Source: Exiguobacterium sp. s193 (GTDB lineage Bacteria; Bacillota; Bacilli; Exiguobacteriales; Exiguobacteriaceae). From it: DNA of 63,254 nt. Both the position numbers and the translations under genes were made by a program. Of this stretch, positions 1 through 9,029 are shown piece by piece; position 1 is the stretch's first letter; each line of letters opens with the position of its first letter. The notes under the pieces are model-generated. The model searched no databases and was not told where the DNA came from. It worked only from the letters and a program-made list of their open reading frames with translations. The stretch covers positions 1 to 63,254 of the forward strand of contig NZ_JACSMR010000014.1 in assembly GCF_018618755.1 (NCBI RefSeq), given 5' to 3'.

Positions 1-140
1 GGTAAGATGAACATAGCTCATAACGAATCCTCCGTTGAATGTGGTGTGGTAGCTTTATTCTACACGAGGTCGTTATGGGTTTTTTTGTGTTTTCTCCTAG
101 GTGTTGCACTTAATATTACAATTCGTCATTTAGAAACAAC

Positions 141-175
141 AAAGACCCCTTCTGCCGGAGCCGTCTGGGGTCTTT
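141..175 (-). terminator. Terminator of the 85-aa gene
   Basis: A 9-bp perfect stem (AAAGACCCC / GGGGTCTTT) overlaps the stop end of the minus-strand small gene and is followed on that strand by a T-rich stretch. The stem would also work on the plus strand for whatever lies to the left of the window. Confidence 0.7.
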
Positions 176-431
176 ACTGTGCGATTTGTTTATAAAATTC
201 GATTTTTTCATGCTGTCCTTCTTCTACTGCACGGAAGAACTCAGCGAAAAATTCATACAAGACTGTCCGTTCCTCATACGTCGGACCGGCTTGGCGGATG
301 ACAGAGAATGCAAGATTTCTTAGTTGTCGTTTTGTTCTCCGTCGTTCCGGTAAATCTTGAAACTGGTCGATGAACGCGCGATAGACCGTTGCAATCAAGG
401 CTTCATGTCCTTCGAAATATGTTTTGTCCAT
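174..431 (-). CDS. Hypothetical protein, 85 aa
   Basis: A small, charged, soluble protein that I do not recognise. It starts with ATG behind a good ribosome binding site (GGAAGG, about 6 nt upstream) and ends inside a terminator hairpin, so it looks like a real single-gene unit. The sequence is rich in Arg, Glu and Phe, shows no signal peptide or membrane segment, and is probably all-helical. The upstream 190 bases are AT-rich and carry a TCAC-n5-GTGA inverted repeat near 488-500. The next gene on the same strand, adeC, ends 248 bases upstream with its own terminator, so the two are probably not co-transcribed. Confidence 0.7.
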   Translation of the reverse strand: MDKTYFEGHEALIATVYRAFIDQFQDLPERRRTKRQLRNLAFSVIRQAGPTYEERTVLYEFFAEFFRAVEEGQHEKIEFYKQIAQ

Positions 432-618
432 TGAATCCTTCCTTTCTTTTTCCCTTATTATTTACGAATCCCCTTTGCTAAAGGTTTCACCTAAAGTGAG
501 GTTTCTCACAAATAATATAAGACCAACTATAACAAGGATTAAATAATGATTCAACTCCGAAAATATTAAGATTCAATAACAAATTGTAAACGAATGATGG
601 GATTCCGTTAGAGCGATT

Positions 619-665
619 GAAAAATCGACCGCTTCCCGAATTTTTGCGGGAAATCGGTCGATTTT
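619..665 (-). terminator. Terminator of adeC
   Basis: A long hairpin with arms AAAATCGACCG / CGGTCGATTTT plus an inner CCCG/CGGG stem lies just downstream of the adeC stop and is followed on the minus strand by a T-rich tail. Confidence 0.8.
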
Positions 666-678
666 GGAATTCCGTCGG

Positions 679-2415
679 TTACTCGGAAACTTGTGTATCG
701 ATGTGTTGGAACGTTTTGACGTCGAACAATCCACTATCCGTCAACTTCAAGTTCGGAATGACGGGAAGACAGAGGAACGACATCGTCAAATACGGATTAA
801 ATGAACGGTCCGCCTCTAATCGATCCAAGGCATCGTTGAGTTTCTCTAACGTATCTCCGACTTCTTGGAACGGTCGACTGGTCATCAATCCAGCAATCTC
901 CAGTGGAAGCTCTGCTAAAACCTCTTCTCTATCGACGGCAATCACCCCTCCCCCTGCTTTGACGAGGCGTTCTGCAGCCAGTTTCATTTCTGCATCCGTC
1001 ACTCCGACGACAACGAGGTTATGTGAATCATGGGCGACGGTCGCAGCAATTGCCCCCCGCTTCATTTTGAATCCACGGACGATTCCGACTGCCGAGAAGT
1101 CTGTTCCGTTATGCCGTTCAATGACAGCAATCTTCAACAAATCTTGTTCCGGATCTTGAATGAATTTCCCATCAACAAGCGGAACATCTAAAACGAGGTG
1201 ATCCGTGACGATGCTTTTCGGAATGATTCCAATCACGTTTGCTTTCGGATGCGCAAGCGGGAGTTCGAACACGGCATCCGTGATCGGTTTCGTATTCAAT
1301 TCGCCCCGTAAGTTCGCTGGGACAGTGATTTTCGGAGATGAAACAATCGTTTTCCCCTCTTGCGCGACGCGTTCTCCTTTGACGAACACCTCACTGATTG
1401 TGACCTGGTCCGCATCTGTCAATAAGACAAAATCAGCACGACGTCCGGGGACGATTGCTCCACGGTCATTCAACTGATACGCATTTGCTGCATGGAGTGA
1501 TGCCATCGCATATGCCGTTTCCCGCTTAATGCCATGCTCAATTGCATAACGAATGTTATAGTCAATCGTTCCTTCACGTAACGTATCATCTAAATGCTTA
1601 TCATCGGTACAAAATAAGAAACGACTGGCATTGCTTTCCGTCACTGCCTGAAGGACTTCTTTTAAGTTCCGCGCGGCCGACCCTTCACGAACTTCGACGT
1701 AAAGCCCTCTTCGTGCACGGACGATTGCGTCGTCTTTTGTGACTGCTTCATGATCTGTCCGGATGCCGGCAACCCCGTAGATATTGACTTCTCGTGCACC
1801 GAGTCCCGCTGCATGACCATCAACGAGTTTCCCTGCTGCCTCAATCTGCTCAATTTTTTTCAACATGTCCGTATCGGCACGTTCGACTGCCGGGTAATCC
1901 ATCACTTCCCCTAAGCCATGGACACCAGGATGGTTGACGAACGGTGCTAAGTCCGAAGCATCTAACGACGCTCCAGCATGCTCGAACGATGTCGCGGGGA
2001 CACAGCTCGGTAACATCATCCGAACGTCAAGACGAAGCTGTTCTGCGTCATCTAACATGAACTGGAGACCATCCGCACCTTTGACGTTAGCGATTTCGTG
2101 CGGATCAGCGATCACCGTCGTTACGCCAAGCGGCAAGATGGCCTGTTCATATTCACTTGGTGTCACCATCGAAGATTCGATATGGACATGTCCATCGATG
2201 AAACTCGGTGCGATATATTGATCCGTCCCATCGATCGTCCGTTCCCCTTCATAGCCGTCCCCGACAGCTGCGATGTAGCCTGAATCGACTGCGACATCTG
2301 CATGATAGGTTTCACGAGTCATCACATCGATGACTTGAATGTTCTTATAGACGATTGCCGCTTTCTGTTTTTTTGCCGCAATCGCGATAAGTCGTGCCCG
2401 AACTGTAGTATCCAT
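679..2415 (-). CDS. adeC: Adenine deaminase AdeC
   Basis: This 578-aa protein converts adenine to hypoxanthine and ammonia in the purine salvage pathway. It is an amidohydrolase of usual family length. The metal-binding HxH of strand 1 is seen in GHVHIESS near residue 75. GEVMDYP, the DGHAAGL segment and the FCTDDKH motif follow in the order expected for adenine deaminases, and the family's C-terminal lid domain is present. ATG is preceded by a strong AGGAGG. The gene is monocistronic, divergent from the carbonic-anhydrase-like gene, and ends at its own terminator. A second protein of the same superfamily (46914-48653) is encoded elsewhere in the window; this copy is the closer match to true AdeC. 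Confidence 0.95.
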   Translation of the reverse strand: MDTTVRARLIAIAAKKQKAAIVYKNIQVIDVMTRETYHADVAVDSGYIAAVGDGYEGERTIDGTDQYIAPSFIDGHVHIESSMVTPSEYEQAILPLGVTTVIADPHEIANVKGADGLQFMLDDAEQLRLDVRMMLPSCVPATSFEHAGASLDASDLAPFVNHPGVHGLGEVMDYPAVERADTDMLKKIEQIEAAGKLVDGHAAGLGAREVNIYGVAGIRTDHEAVTKDDAIVRARRGLYVEVREGSAARNLKEVLQAVTESNASRFLFCTDDKHLDDTLREGTIDYNIRYAIEHGIKRETAYAMASLHAANAYQLNDRGAIVPGRRADFVLLTDADQVTISEVFVKGERVAQEGKTIVSSPKITVPANLRGELNTKPITDAVFELPLAHPKANVIGIIPKSIVTDHLVLDVPLVDGKFIQDPEQDLLKIAVIERHNGTDFSAVGIVRGFKMKRGAIAATVAHDSHNLVVVGVTDAEMKLAAERLVKAGGGVIAVDREEVLAELPLEIAGLMTSRPFQEVGDTLEKLNDALDRLEADRSFNPYLTMSFLCLPVIPNLKLTDSGLFDVKTFQHIDTQVSE

Positions 2416-2452
2416 CCTATTGCCTCCTAATAATGACCGGTATTTTTACCAT

Positions 2453-2471
2453 CTTACAATTAGATTGTAAG
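2453..2471. promoter_or_regulatory. 19-bp palindrome, candidate operator
   Basis: CTTACAATTAGATTGTAAG is a perfect 8-3-8 inverted repeat in the 128-base divergent region between adeC and the gamma-carbonic-anhydrase gene. It lacks a T-tract, so it is not a terminator. Size and symmetry suit a dimeric repressor, but I cannot assign the regulator. Confidence 0.5.
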
Positions 2472-2543
2472 CAGTTGCAATTTATTTTTCGGCAGTTCAA
2501 GATAAAAGAGAACATTATGAAACGAAAGTGAGGGCAATTGTTT

Positions 2544-3083
2544 ATGAAATACCGCGTCGGAAACTTAATTCCAAAGGTCGACCCAAGCGTATATATCGCA
2601 GACGGTGCAAAAGTCATCGGTGAAGTCGAGATTGGAAAAGACTCAAGCGTCTGGTTCAATACCGTCATCCGTGGTGATGAAGGACTGATCTCAATCGGGG
2701 AACGGGTCAACATTCAAGATGGTTCGATGATTCATCAATATGAAGAGTATTCGACGATCATCGAGGACGATGTCACGATTGGACACATGGCGATGATTCA
2801 TGGGGGAATCATTCGCAAAGGGGCATTGATCGGCATGTCCGCAACGATTTTAGATGAAGCAGAAATCGGGACCGGTTCGTTCGTTGCTGCAGGTAGCCTC
2901 GTCCCGCCAAAGATGGTCGTTCCACCGAATTCACTTGTCATGGGTGTTCCGGCAAAAGTCATTCGTGAAATCAATGATCACGACCGGTTCATCATGGAGC
3001 GGACGGTCAAAAAATATATCAAACGTGGACAACAGTATGCGGAAAGTTGCACGCCATTGTCTGAAGATATGACAACCTTGTGA
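2544..3083 (+). CDS. Gamma-carbonic-anhydrase-like hexapeptide protein
   Basis: A 179-aa left-handed beta-helix protein of the gamma-carbonic anhydrase / YtoA family (trimeric, Zn-binding). Hexapeptide repeats run from about residue 15 to 140. The family signature is visible: VWFNTVIRGD near residue 35, NIQDGSMIH near 60, and the metal-ligand histidines in TIGHMAMIHGG near 80. Carbonic anhydrase activity in this family is often absent or redox-dependent, so the substrate is uncertain. ATG at 2544 is chosen over the TTG two codons upstream because GTGAGGG lies 9 nt before it. Confidence 0.88.
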   Translation: MKYRVGNLIPKVDPSVYIADGAKVIGEVEIGKDSSVWFNTVIRGDEGLISIGERVNIQDGSMIHQYEEYSTIIEDDVTIGHMAMIHGGIIRKGALIGMSATILDEAEIGTGSFVAAGSLVPPKMVVPPNSLVMGVPAKVIREINDHDRFIMERTVKKYIKRGQQYAESCTPLSEDMTTL

Positions 3084-3191
3084 AAACGTTTACAAAGTTC
3101 ACCTGTTTTTAACATTTCTCCTCTTCTTTGTTTACATGTTCCCCTTACACTAAAGGTGTAGTACATGAATCGAAATTGAGGGGGATGCAAC

Positions 3192-3389
3192 ATGATTCCA
3201 TTATTCGAAGAACGATTGATGTCGGATTTATTTTCATCGACGAACAACCCGAGTTACGGTCTTCCTACATTACCAGAATATGAAACAGATTGGTTGACAA
3301 TGGAAGTTAAAGAGCGTATCGTTAACGATGCCGAGCAAAAATCTTTCAGTTCAGCACTAACTCAACTAAGAGAGGAAGAACGTGTATGA
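3192..3389 (+). CDS. Small acidic protein, 65 aa, unknown
   Basis: No family recognised. The start is supported by a strong GAGGGGG ribosome binding site. The protein is acidic, has a Pro/Asn/Ser-rich middle (about residues 16-28) and a charged amphipathic C-terminal half, and carries no membrane segment. Its stop codon overlaps the start of a 17-codon ORF by ATGA, which suggests translational coupling, and the pair ends at a strong terminator. An inverted repeat TACAC-n5-GTGTA lies 30 bases upstream of the start codon. Confidence 0.65.
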   Translation: MIPLFEERLMSDLFSSTNNPSYGLPTLPEYETDWLTMEVKERIVNDAEQKSFSSALTQLREEERV

Positions 3390-3439
3390 TTCAGCAAAAC
3401 ACTGTTCGCGCTTGGCTCGCTAATCGAATCAAAAAATAA
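3386..3439 (+). CDS. Putative 17-aa peptide, coupled to upstream ORF
   Basis: The ORF encodes MIQQNTVRAWLANRIKK and overlaps the preceding stop codon by four bases (ATGA). A ribosome binding site, AGAGGAAG, sits about 9 nt upstream inside the previous gene. The peptide is cationic and could form a short amphipathic helix. It is followed within 50 bases by a terminator, so it is the last cistron of a two-gene unit. It is too short for statistical support; conservation in relatives would decide. Confidence 0.4.
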   Translation: MIQQNTVRAWLANRIKK

Positions 3440-3484
3440 TGATCTTATTTTCCAAAACGATATAGCGCGTCAGCGCGCATATAA

Positions 3485-3520
3485 AGAGCCGAAGCGGATT
3501 CCCGCCTCGGCTCTATTTTT
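3485..3520. terminator. Bidirectional terminator
   Basis: The stem AGAGCCGA / TCGGCTCT with inner GCGG/CCGC is followed by a T-tract on the plus strand. It separates the convergent small ORF pair from the OpuC-type operon and probably serves both. Confidence 0.85.
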
Positions 3521-3521
3521 G

Positions 3522-5105
3522 TTATTTTTTAATCATGCCTTCTTCAATCAAGAATTCACGCGCGACATCTTCAGGACGTTCCTTCTCGACATCCGCCTTA
3601 TAGTTCAATTCTTGCATTTTTTCATCCGTAATTTTATCTTTTAATAAATTAAGGACTTCTTTTAGTTCTGGGTGTTCCTCCAGTGTTTCTTGACGAACGA
3701 TTGGAACTGCATAATACGGTGGGAAAAATTCTTTATCATCTTCGAGGACCGTCAAATCAAATTTCTTCAATAGTCCATCTGTCGAGAAACTATCGATGAC
3801 GTTCGTTTTACCATTCGTCAATGCCGTATAACGGAGTCCGCCATCAACGGGTTGAACATCTTTAAACTTCATGTCTGGGTATTTTTTCTTCAACCCAAGG
3901 TACCCATCTTCACGGTTCGCGAACTCAATCGTCGAACCAAGAATCAACCGGTTACTGACGGCAGACATATCGGAAACTGTTTTTAAGTCATACTTCTCGA
4001 CATCTTCTTTTGTCATCGCTAACGCATAGGTGTTATTAAAACCGATTGGGTCAAGGACATCGACCTGACTTTTCGCCGGAATCATTTTTTGTACTTTCGC
4101 ATAGACCGCTTCCGGATCGGTTTCAACGCCTTGTTTCAGGACATCAATCAAAAGCGTTCCAGTGTATTCGACGTACGCATCAATTTCACCGGTCTCGAGC
4201 GCACCGTAGGCGACTTTTGTTCCACCAAGGTTTAATTGGCGCTCAACTTCTAAATCTGTTTTATCTTCGATTAAATCAGCTAACATATTCCCTAAAATCA
4301 ATTGTTCCGTAAAGTTTTTTGAACCGATGACGATTTTATCCGGCTTCAAAAACGAATATGCAACGGTTCCAGCAATTAATAGAACAACGATACTTGCGAT
4401 GGCGATTTTTTTAGCAGCAGACATCGCTTGACGACGTTTACGTTTCCGGTTTTTAACACGACCGTCAGCAAGCGGAATGCCGTTCGGCGCAACCGAGTAC
4501 TCAATCCGACTGACAATGAAGTCAATCGCAAGTGCTAAAATACCAGCTGGAATCGCACCAGCGAGAATCTGGTTGTTATCTACCGTTTGAATCCCAGAGA
4601 AGACAAGATATCCGAGTCCACCGGCACCGATGAAAGCAGAAATCGTCATTAATCCGACCGCTGTTACAGCGGAAATCCGAATCCCTGCCATCATGATTGG
4701 TAAGGCGAGCGGAATTTGGACTTTCCCTAGAATCTGACGTTCTGTCAAACCAATCCCTTTTGCCGCTTCAAGCATATCTCCCGGAATACTCGAGAGACCC
4801 GTATACGTGTTTTTAACGATTGGTAATAAAGAATAAAGGACGACCATGATGATTGCGGGTGTCGAACCAATCCCGATGAACGGAATCAAGAAACCAAGCA
4901 AAGCAAGGCTCGGTACCGCTTGAACGACGCTCGTCAAGGCGAGAACGGGTTTTGCGAATCGTTGATACCGGGTAATCAAAATCCCGATTGGAATCCCTAA
5001 CACGACGGCGATGACGACGGCAAACACGGTTAATTGTAAATGTTCGAGTAATAGATTTAAAATTTGATCGGTATTATTTGTTACATAATCAAAAAAACCA
5101 CTCAT
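3522..5105 (-). CDS. OpuC-type ABC permease fused to substrate-binding protein
   Basis: A 527-aa fusion for uptake of a quaternary amine osmolyte (glycine betaine, carnitine or choline class). Residues 1-215 form the membrane permease with about five or six helices and the conserved coupling loop EAAKGIGLTERQ near 115. A linker rich in Arg/Lys follows. One more hydrophobic segment near 230-250 anchors a type II periplasmic-binding domain, running from KIVIGSKNFTEQLILG to the C terminus. In B. subtilis these are separate OpuCB/OpuCC proteins. The gene overlaps the ATPase gene by four bases and ends at a bidirectional terminator. The ligand cannot be set from sequence. Confidence 0.9.
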   Translation of the reverse strand: MSGFFDYVTNNTDQILNLLLEHLQLTVFAVVIAVVLGIPIGILITRYQRFAKPVLALTSVVQAVPSLALLGFLIPFIGIGSTPAIIMVVLYSLLPIVKNTYTGLSSIPGDMLEAAKGIGLTERQILGKVQIPLALPIMMAGIRISAVTAVGLMTISAFIGAGGLGYLVFSGIQTVDNNQILAGAIPAGILALAIDFIVSRIEYSVAPNGIPLADGRVKNRKRKRRQAMSAAKKIAIASIVVLLIAGTVAYSFLKPDKIVIGSKNFTEQLILGNMLADLIEDKTDLEVERQLNLGGTKVAYGALETGEIDAYVEYTGTLLIDVLKQGVETDPEAVYAKVQKMIPAKSQVDVLDPIGFNNTYALAMTKEDVEKYDLKTVSDMSAVSNRLILGSTIEFANREDGYLGLKKKYPDMKFKDVQPVDGGLRYTALTNGKTNVIDSFSTDGLLKKFDLTVLEDDKEFFPPYYAVPIVRQETLEEHPELKEVLNLLKDKITDEKMQELNYKADVEKERPEDVAREFLIEEGMIKK

Positions 5106-6229
5106 TGCACTTCCTCCTCCTGAATGAACTGCTCACTCAAGACGGAAAGCAAGCTACTTCGTGTAATCAAGCCGCGTAGTTGGCCGGCTTTGTTCGTAAC
5201 AGGTAAGTACCCTGTCTCTTCGTGGTTCATCACTTCTAATACATCGAGCAATGAATCCTGTTCATCAACGGCGACGAGTTCGCCTTCCATGATTTCTTCG
5301 ATGCGTTGACTTTTATCTGAAACGGTTTGGATATTTTTTAGTTTGACGATTCCTTGCAGTATCCGGTCACGGTCCGTAATCAACAGACTATCGACTTTAC
5401 GTCCACGCATGATTTCAATTCCTTGCAGTAACGTCCGTTTCCCACTGATTGAAACGGGATCCTCAATCATGATATCTTCTGCTTTGATAAAGGCAGGACT
5501 ACTCCAAATTTTATTTTTACCGATAAACGATTCGACATATTCATCTTTCGGGTGACGTAAAATTTCTTCCGGTGTATCGAATTGAACAATTTCCCCATCA
5601 CGCATGATACAAATCCGATCGGCTAACTTAATCGCTTCATCCATATCATGGGTGACGAACACAATCGTTTTTTTCACTTCTTCTTGGAGGTTAAATAATT
5701 CTTCTTGAAGGTCATTACGGGTAACGGGGTCTAACGCACTAAACGGTTCATCCATCAAAATGACATCTGGGTCATTCATCAAGGCGCGGGCAAAACCAAC
5801 GCGCTGTTGTTGTCCACCACTCAGTTCACTCGGGTAACGATCAATGAATTGGTTCGGGTCGAGCCCGACCATTTGTAGTAACTCTTCCGTCCGGAGGTCC
5901 ATCTGGTCATGATCTTTTCCTTCCAGACCGGCAATCAATTGAATATTTTCACGGACCGTCATATGTGGGAACAATCCAGTCTGTTGAATGACATATCCCA
6001 TATGACGTCTCAGTTCAATCGTATCTGTCTTCATGATGTCTTTTCCGTTGACTAAAATCGTTCCTGAAGACGGTTCAATCAAACGATTAATCATCTTAAG
6101 TGACGTTGTTTTCCCACAGCCACTCGGACCGATGAACACAACGAGTTCGCCTTCTTTGATTTCTAGCGTTAAGCCTTTTAAGACAACATTGTCCTTAAAC
6201 TGCTTCCCGACATTTTTAAATTCGATCAT
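5102..6229 (-). CDS. opuCA: Glycine betaine/carnitine-type ABC transporter ATPase
   Basis: A 375-aa cytoplasmic ATPase that powers the fused permease/binding protein encoded immediately downstream. Walker A (GPSGCGKTTS), the Q-loop, signature LSGGQQQR and Walker B (VILMDEP) are all present in the first 240 residues. Two CBS domains fill about residues 250-370, as in OpuCA and OpuAA, where they sense ionic strength. ATG at 6229 is chosen because AAAGGAG lies about 10 nt upstream; an in-frame start 22 codons earlier has no ribosome binding site. Opu systems are usually osmotically induced, but I see no clear operator here. Confidence 0.92.
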   Translation of the reverse strand: MIEFKNVGKQFKDNVVLKGLTLEIKEGELVVFIGPSGCGKTTSLKMINRLIEPSSGTILVNGKDIMKTDTIELRRHMGYVIQQTGLFPHMTVRENIQLIAGLEGKDHDQMDLRTEELLQMVGLDPNQFIDRYPSELSGGQQQRVGFARALMNDPDVILMDEPFSALDPVTRNDLQEELFNLQEEVKKTIVFVTHDMDEAIKLADRICIMRDGEIVQFDTPEEILRHPKDEYVESFIGKNKIWSSPAFIKAEDIMIEDPVSISGKRTLLQGIEIMRGRKVDSLLITDRDRILQGIVKLKNIQTVSDKSQRIEEIMEGELVAVDEQDSLLDVLEVMNHEETGYLPVTNKAGQLRGLITRSSLLSVLSEQFIQEEEVQ

Positions 6230-6391
6230 CCATACTTCACTCCTTTTATTATTTCCATATATTATCATTTCCCTAATGTTTTCAAATTCAAACAATTTTT
6301 TTCGTTTTTTTGTTTCATTTCTTAAATAAAGGGGAAAATAATAGGTTTTTTTATTAAAAAAGGGTAATCCTAAGTAGAGAGATGCCCGCTG

Positions 6392-6403
6392 AGTCAGCTG
6401 ACT
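6392..6403. promoter_or_regulatory. 12-bp palindrome ahead of deacetylase gene
   Basis: AGTCAGCTGACT is a perfect palindrome 5 nt before the GGGAGGG ribosome binding site of the deacetylase gene. It could be an operator, or chance. No regulator is assigned. Confidence 0.3.
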
Positions 6404-6421
6404 GAAAGGGAGGGAATCACG

Positions 6422-7621
6422 ATGGGGAAAACATGGCTTCGACTTCTAATCGTTTTGCTACTTCTGTTCATTCCATTGTCTAGTTATCAATCACCAGTCG
6501 AAGCGGCTAGCTCGACGTTTGTCACGAAAGGCTCGACGACGAGTAAAGTGGTCGCATTGACGTTTGATGACGGGTCCGATGGGACAAATATCGCTAAAAT
6601 TCTGAGTATCTTAAAAAGTAACAACGTCAAAGCAACCTTCTTCCTGACCGGTGTTGGTGCTGCGAATCACCCACAATCGATTAAAAATATCGCAATTACA
6701 ACACCGACACACCAAATCGGAAATCACTCTTACAGTCACCCCGATTTCACGACTCTAACTGCCAGTCAAATGACAAGTGAATTGACACGAACCGAAAGTC
6801 AGATTAACGCATTAACCGGTCGGACGACAAAACCTATTTTTCGTGCCCCATTCGGTGCAAGCAACAGTGCTGTCTTAGCAGCCGTCGGTAATGCCGGTTA
6901 CACGAAAACGATTCAATGGAACATCGATACGACAGACTGGAAAGGGATTAGTTCCACTGCGATTTTAAACCGTGTCATCCCAAATATCGTACCAGGATCA
7001 ATCATTTTAATGCATACGGGTGCTGGTGCATCCGGTACGACGACCGCCCTTCCTTCGATGATTTCGCAACTCAAAGCAAAGGGATATACGTTCGTCACTA
7101 TTTCTGAACTACTACAGCTTCCTTCATCTGGTGGAAAAACGTATACGGTCAAGTCAGGCGACACATTGTATAAAATCGCAAACCTTTATAATGTCTCTGT
7201 TACAGCTCTCGCTAAAGCAAACAATATTACCAATCTCAATCTAATTTCGGTCGGTCAAGTCTTGACGATTCCTGGTACGTCGACAACACCTCCACCAACC
7301 TCAACGACTTCTTATACCGTCAAAAGTGGGGATACGCTCTATTCTATCGCTCGGAAGTACGACGTTTCCGTCAGTGCACTCGCTTCGGCAAACAACATCA
7401 CCAACCTCAATTTGATTTCGGTCGGACAAGTGTTGAAAATTCCCGGTACGTCAACAACACCTCCACCGACTGTGACTTCCTACACCGTCAAAAGCGGGGA
7501 TACGCTTTATGCGATTGCCAGTAAGTACAATGTAACGGTCAGTTCACTCGCAGCAGCGAATAAGATTACGAATATCAATTTGATTTCGGCCGGACAACTA
7601 TTGATCATCCCTTCAAAATAA
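6422..7621 (+). CDS. Secreted polysaccharide deacetylase with three LysM repeats
   Basis: A 399-aa exported wall enzyme. Signal peptide: basic start, hydrophobic stretch to about residue 22, likely cleavage after VEA near 29. A NodB deacetylase domain spans about 38-225 with TFDDGSD (metal and base aspartates), HSYSHPD (metal histidines), RAPFG and the DTTDW and LMHTG motifs. Three LysM domains (about 240-285, 298-342 and 353-397, each opening with [10 protein letters not shown]) follow, separated by Thr/Pro linkers, and would tether the enzyme to peptidoglycan. Likely substrate is peptidoglycan N-acetylglucosamine or N-acetylmuramic acid; chitin is an alternative. Monocistronic, with a strong terminator. 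Confidence 0.93.
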   Translation: MGKTWLRLLIVLLLLFIPLSSYQSPVEAASSTFVTKGSTTSKVVALTFDDGSDGTNIAKILSILKSNNVKATFFLTGVGAANHPQSIKNIAITTPTHQIGNHSYSHPDFTTLTASQMTSELTRTESQINALTGRTTKPIFRAPFGASNSAVLAAVGNAGYTKTIQWNIDTTDWKGISSTAILNRVIPNIVPGSIILMHTGAGASGTTTALPSMISQLKAKGYTFVTISELLQLPSSGGKTYTVKSGDTLYKIANLYNVSVTALAKANNITNLNLISVGQVLTIPGTSTTPPPTSTTSYTVKSGDTLYSIARKYDVSVSALASANNITNLNLISVGQVLKIPGTSTTPPPTVTSYTVKSGDTLYAIASKYNVTVSSLAAANKITNINLISAGQLLIIPSK

Positions 7622-7656
7622 AACGTTTAAGGGAATAAACTTATTTTCTGCAAACT

Positions 7657-7704
7657 AAACAACAAGCCTTCCGTGTCCAGTTCGACACGGAAGGCTTGTT
7701 GTTT
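7657..7704. terminator. Bidirectional terminator, 21-bp stem
   Basis: The two arms, 7657-7677 and 7684-7704, are fully complementary, with A- and T-rich ends on both strands. The hairpin sits between the convergent deacetylase gene and lysA and can end transcription from both. Confidence 0.92.
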
Positions 7705-7705
7705 A

Positions 7706-9016
7706 TTAAGAGCGTATGTTTTCTAGATTGAGGTCACATGCGACAAGATCCGCATACGTTTGTCGCCGGACGACTTCACGCGTTTCCCCTTGATTAACGA
7801 AGATGACGGCAGGACGCAGAAATTGATTATAGTTACTCGCCATCGAGAAATTATAGGCACCCGTTCCGAAGACAGCAAGCGTATCACCGCTTGCCGGTTC
7901 TGCCAATTGCGCTTTTTCTGCGACTAAATCACCTGATTCGCAAGCTGCTCCGACGACTGTCACCTCACGAAGCGTTCCTGTCATGCGGCTTGCGATGACT
8001 GTTTCGTAGACTGCACCGTACAGGGCAGGACGGATATTGTCTGCCATACCCCCGTCGACAGACAAATACGTTCGGACTCCTTGCACTTCTTTAATCGCCC
8101 CGACCGTATAAAGCGTCGTGCCTGCATTCGCGACGACCCATCGTCCTGGTTCAATCCCGATCCGCGGGCGTTCGATCCCGAGGCGTGTCGACTCTTCTTC
8201 AATGATCGTCATGACCTGCTCCATCGTTTGTTCAAAATTTAGCGGGACGTCATCTTTCGTATAGGCGATCCCGAACCCACCGCCGATATTTACTTCGCTT
8301 GCCGTAAATTCCGTTTCCTGACGAATCGTTTCGACGAACCCCATCATCGTCCGCGCTGTCCGCTCAAACAAAGTCAAATCTTGAATTTGTGATCCGACGT
8401 GACAATGAATACCGAGCAGGACAAGATGTTCCGACGCGAGAATTGCGCGAACGGCTTCCAGATACGAGTCGTCATGGGTCGAGAATCCGAATTTCGTATC
8501 GACGCCACCTGTTTGGATTTTCGTATGGGCTCCACCGATGACTTGGGGAACGATACGGATTAATACATTCACCGTCTGACAAGCATCCGCGGCAATTTGT
8601 TCAAGTTGCGCAATCTCACCGTAATGATCGATGACGATTTTCCCGACCCCTTCTTCGACGGCATACTTCAAGTCCTGCGTCGATTTGTTCGAACCATGGA
8701 AATAAATACGTTCTGCCGGTACGCCCGCTTGACGCGCGATGTAAAGTTCGCCACCCGTCACGACATCGATTCCGAGTCCGTGCCGTACGACTTGCTGATA
8801 GACAGCACCAATCGTCAACGCTTTTGAGGCAAATGAAGCATACGTATTCGGATACTTCGTTAAGAAACTATCACGTACGGTCGCTAAACGGTCTGTCAGT
8901 TCACGCTCCGCCATCACATAAAGGGGTGTTCCATATTGTGCTGCTAAGTCTGTCGCTGCGACACCATCGATTTGAAGTGTGTTGTCTTGTTCCGTTAAAT
9001 ACGAGCTTCCGTACAT
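7706..9016 (-). CDS. lysA: Diaminopimelate decarboxylase LysA
   Basis: A 436-aa PLP enzyme that catalyses the last step of lysine synthesis, meso-diaminopimelate to L-lysine. Fold-type III barrel with the PLP lysine in FASKALTI near residue 65, GGGFGI and the EPGR(W) phosphate-binding motif, and the C-terminal CESGD active-site cysteine motif. ATG at 9016 has AAGGAGG about 7 nt upstream; the longer frame upstream has no such site and would add an alien N-terminus. Last gene of the lysC operon, 13 bases after alr, ending at the shared terminator. Confidence 0.96.
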   Translation of the reverse strand: MYGSSYLTEQDNTLQIDGVAATDLAAQYGTPLYVMAERELTDRLATVRDSFLTKYPNTYASFASKALTIGAVYQQVVRHGLGIDVVTGGELYIARQAGVPAERIYFHGSNKSTQDLKYAVEEGVGKIVIDHYGEIAQLEQIAADACQTVNVLIRIVPQVIGGAHTKIQTGGVDTKFGFSTHDDSYLEAVRAILASEHLVLLGIHCHVGSQIQDLTLFERTARTMMGFVETIRQETEFTASEVNIGGGFGIAYTKDDVPLNFEQTMEQVMTIIEEESTRLGIERPRIGIEPGRWVVANAGTTLYTVGAIKEVQGVRTYLSVDGGMADNIRPALYGAVYETVIASRMTGTLREVTVVGAACESGDLVAEKAQLAEPASGDTLAVFGTGAYNFSMASNYNQFLRPAVIFVNQGETREVVRRQTYADLVACDLNLENIRS

Positions 9017-9029
9017 AAATAGTTCCTCC

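Noticed and set aside
7-195. Plus-strand 62-codon ORF at the left edge
   Set aside because: It runs through a terminator hairpin, has only a weak ribosome site and no recognisable domain.
617-1159. 180-codon ORF antisense to adeC
   Set aside because: It begins in the adeC terminator and lies wholly opposite a well-supported gene.
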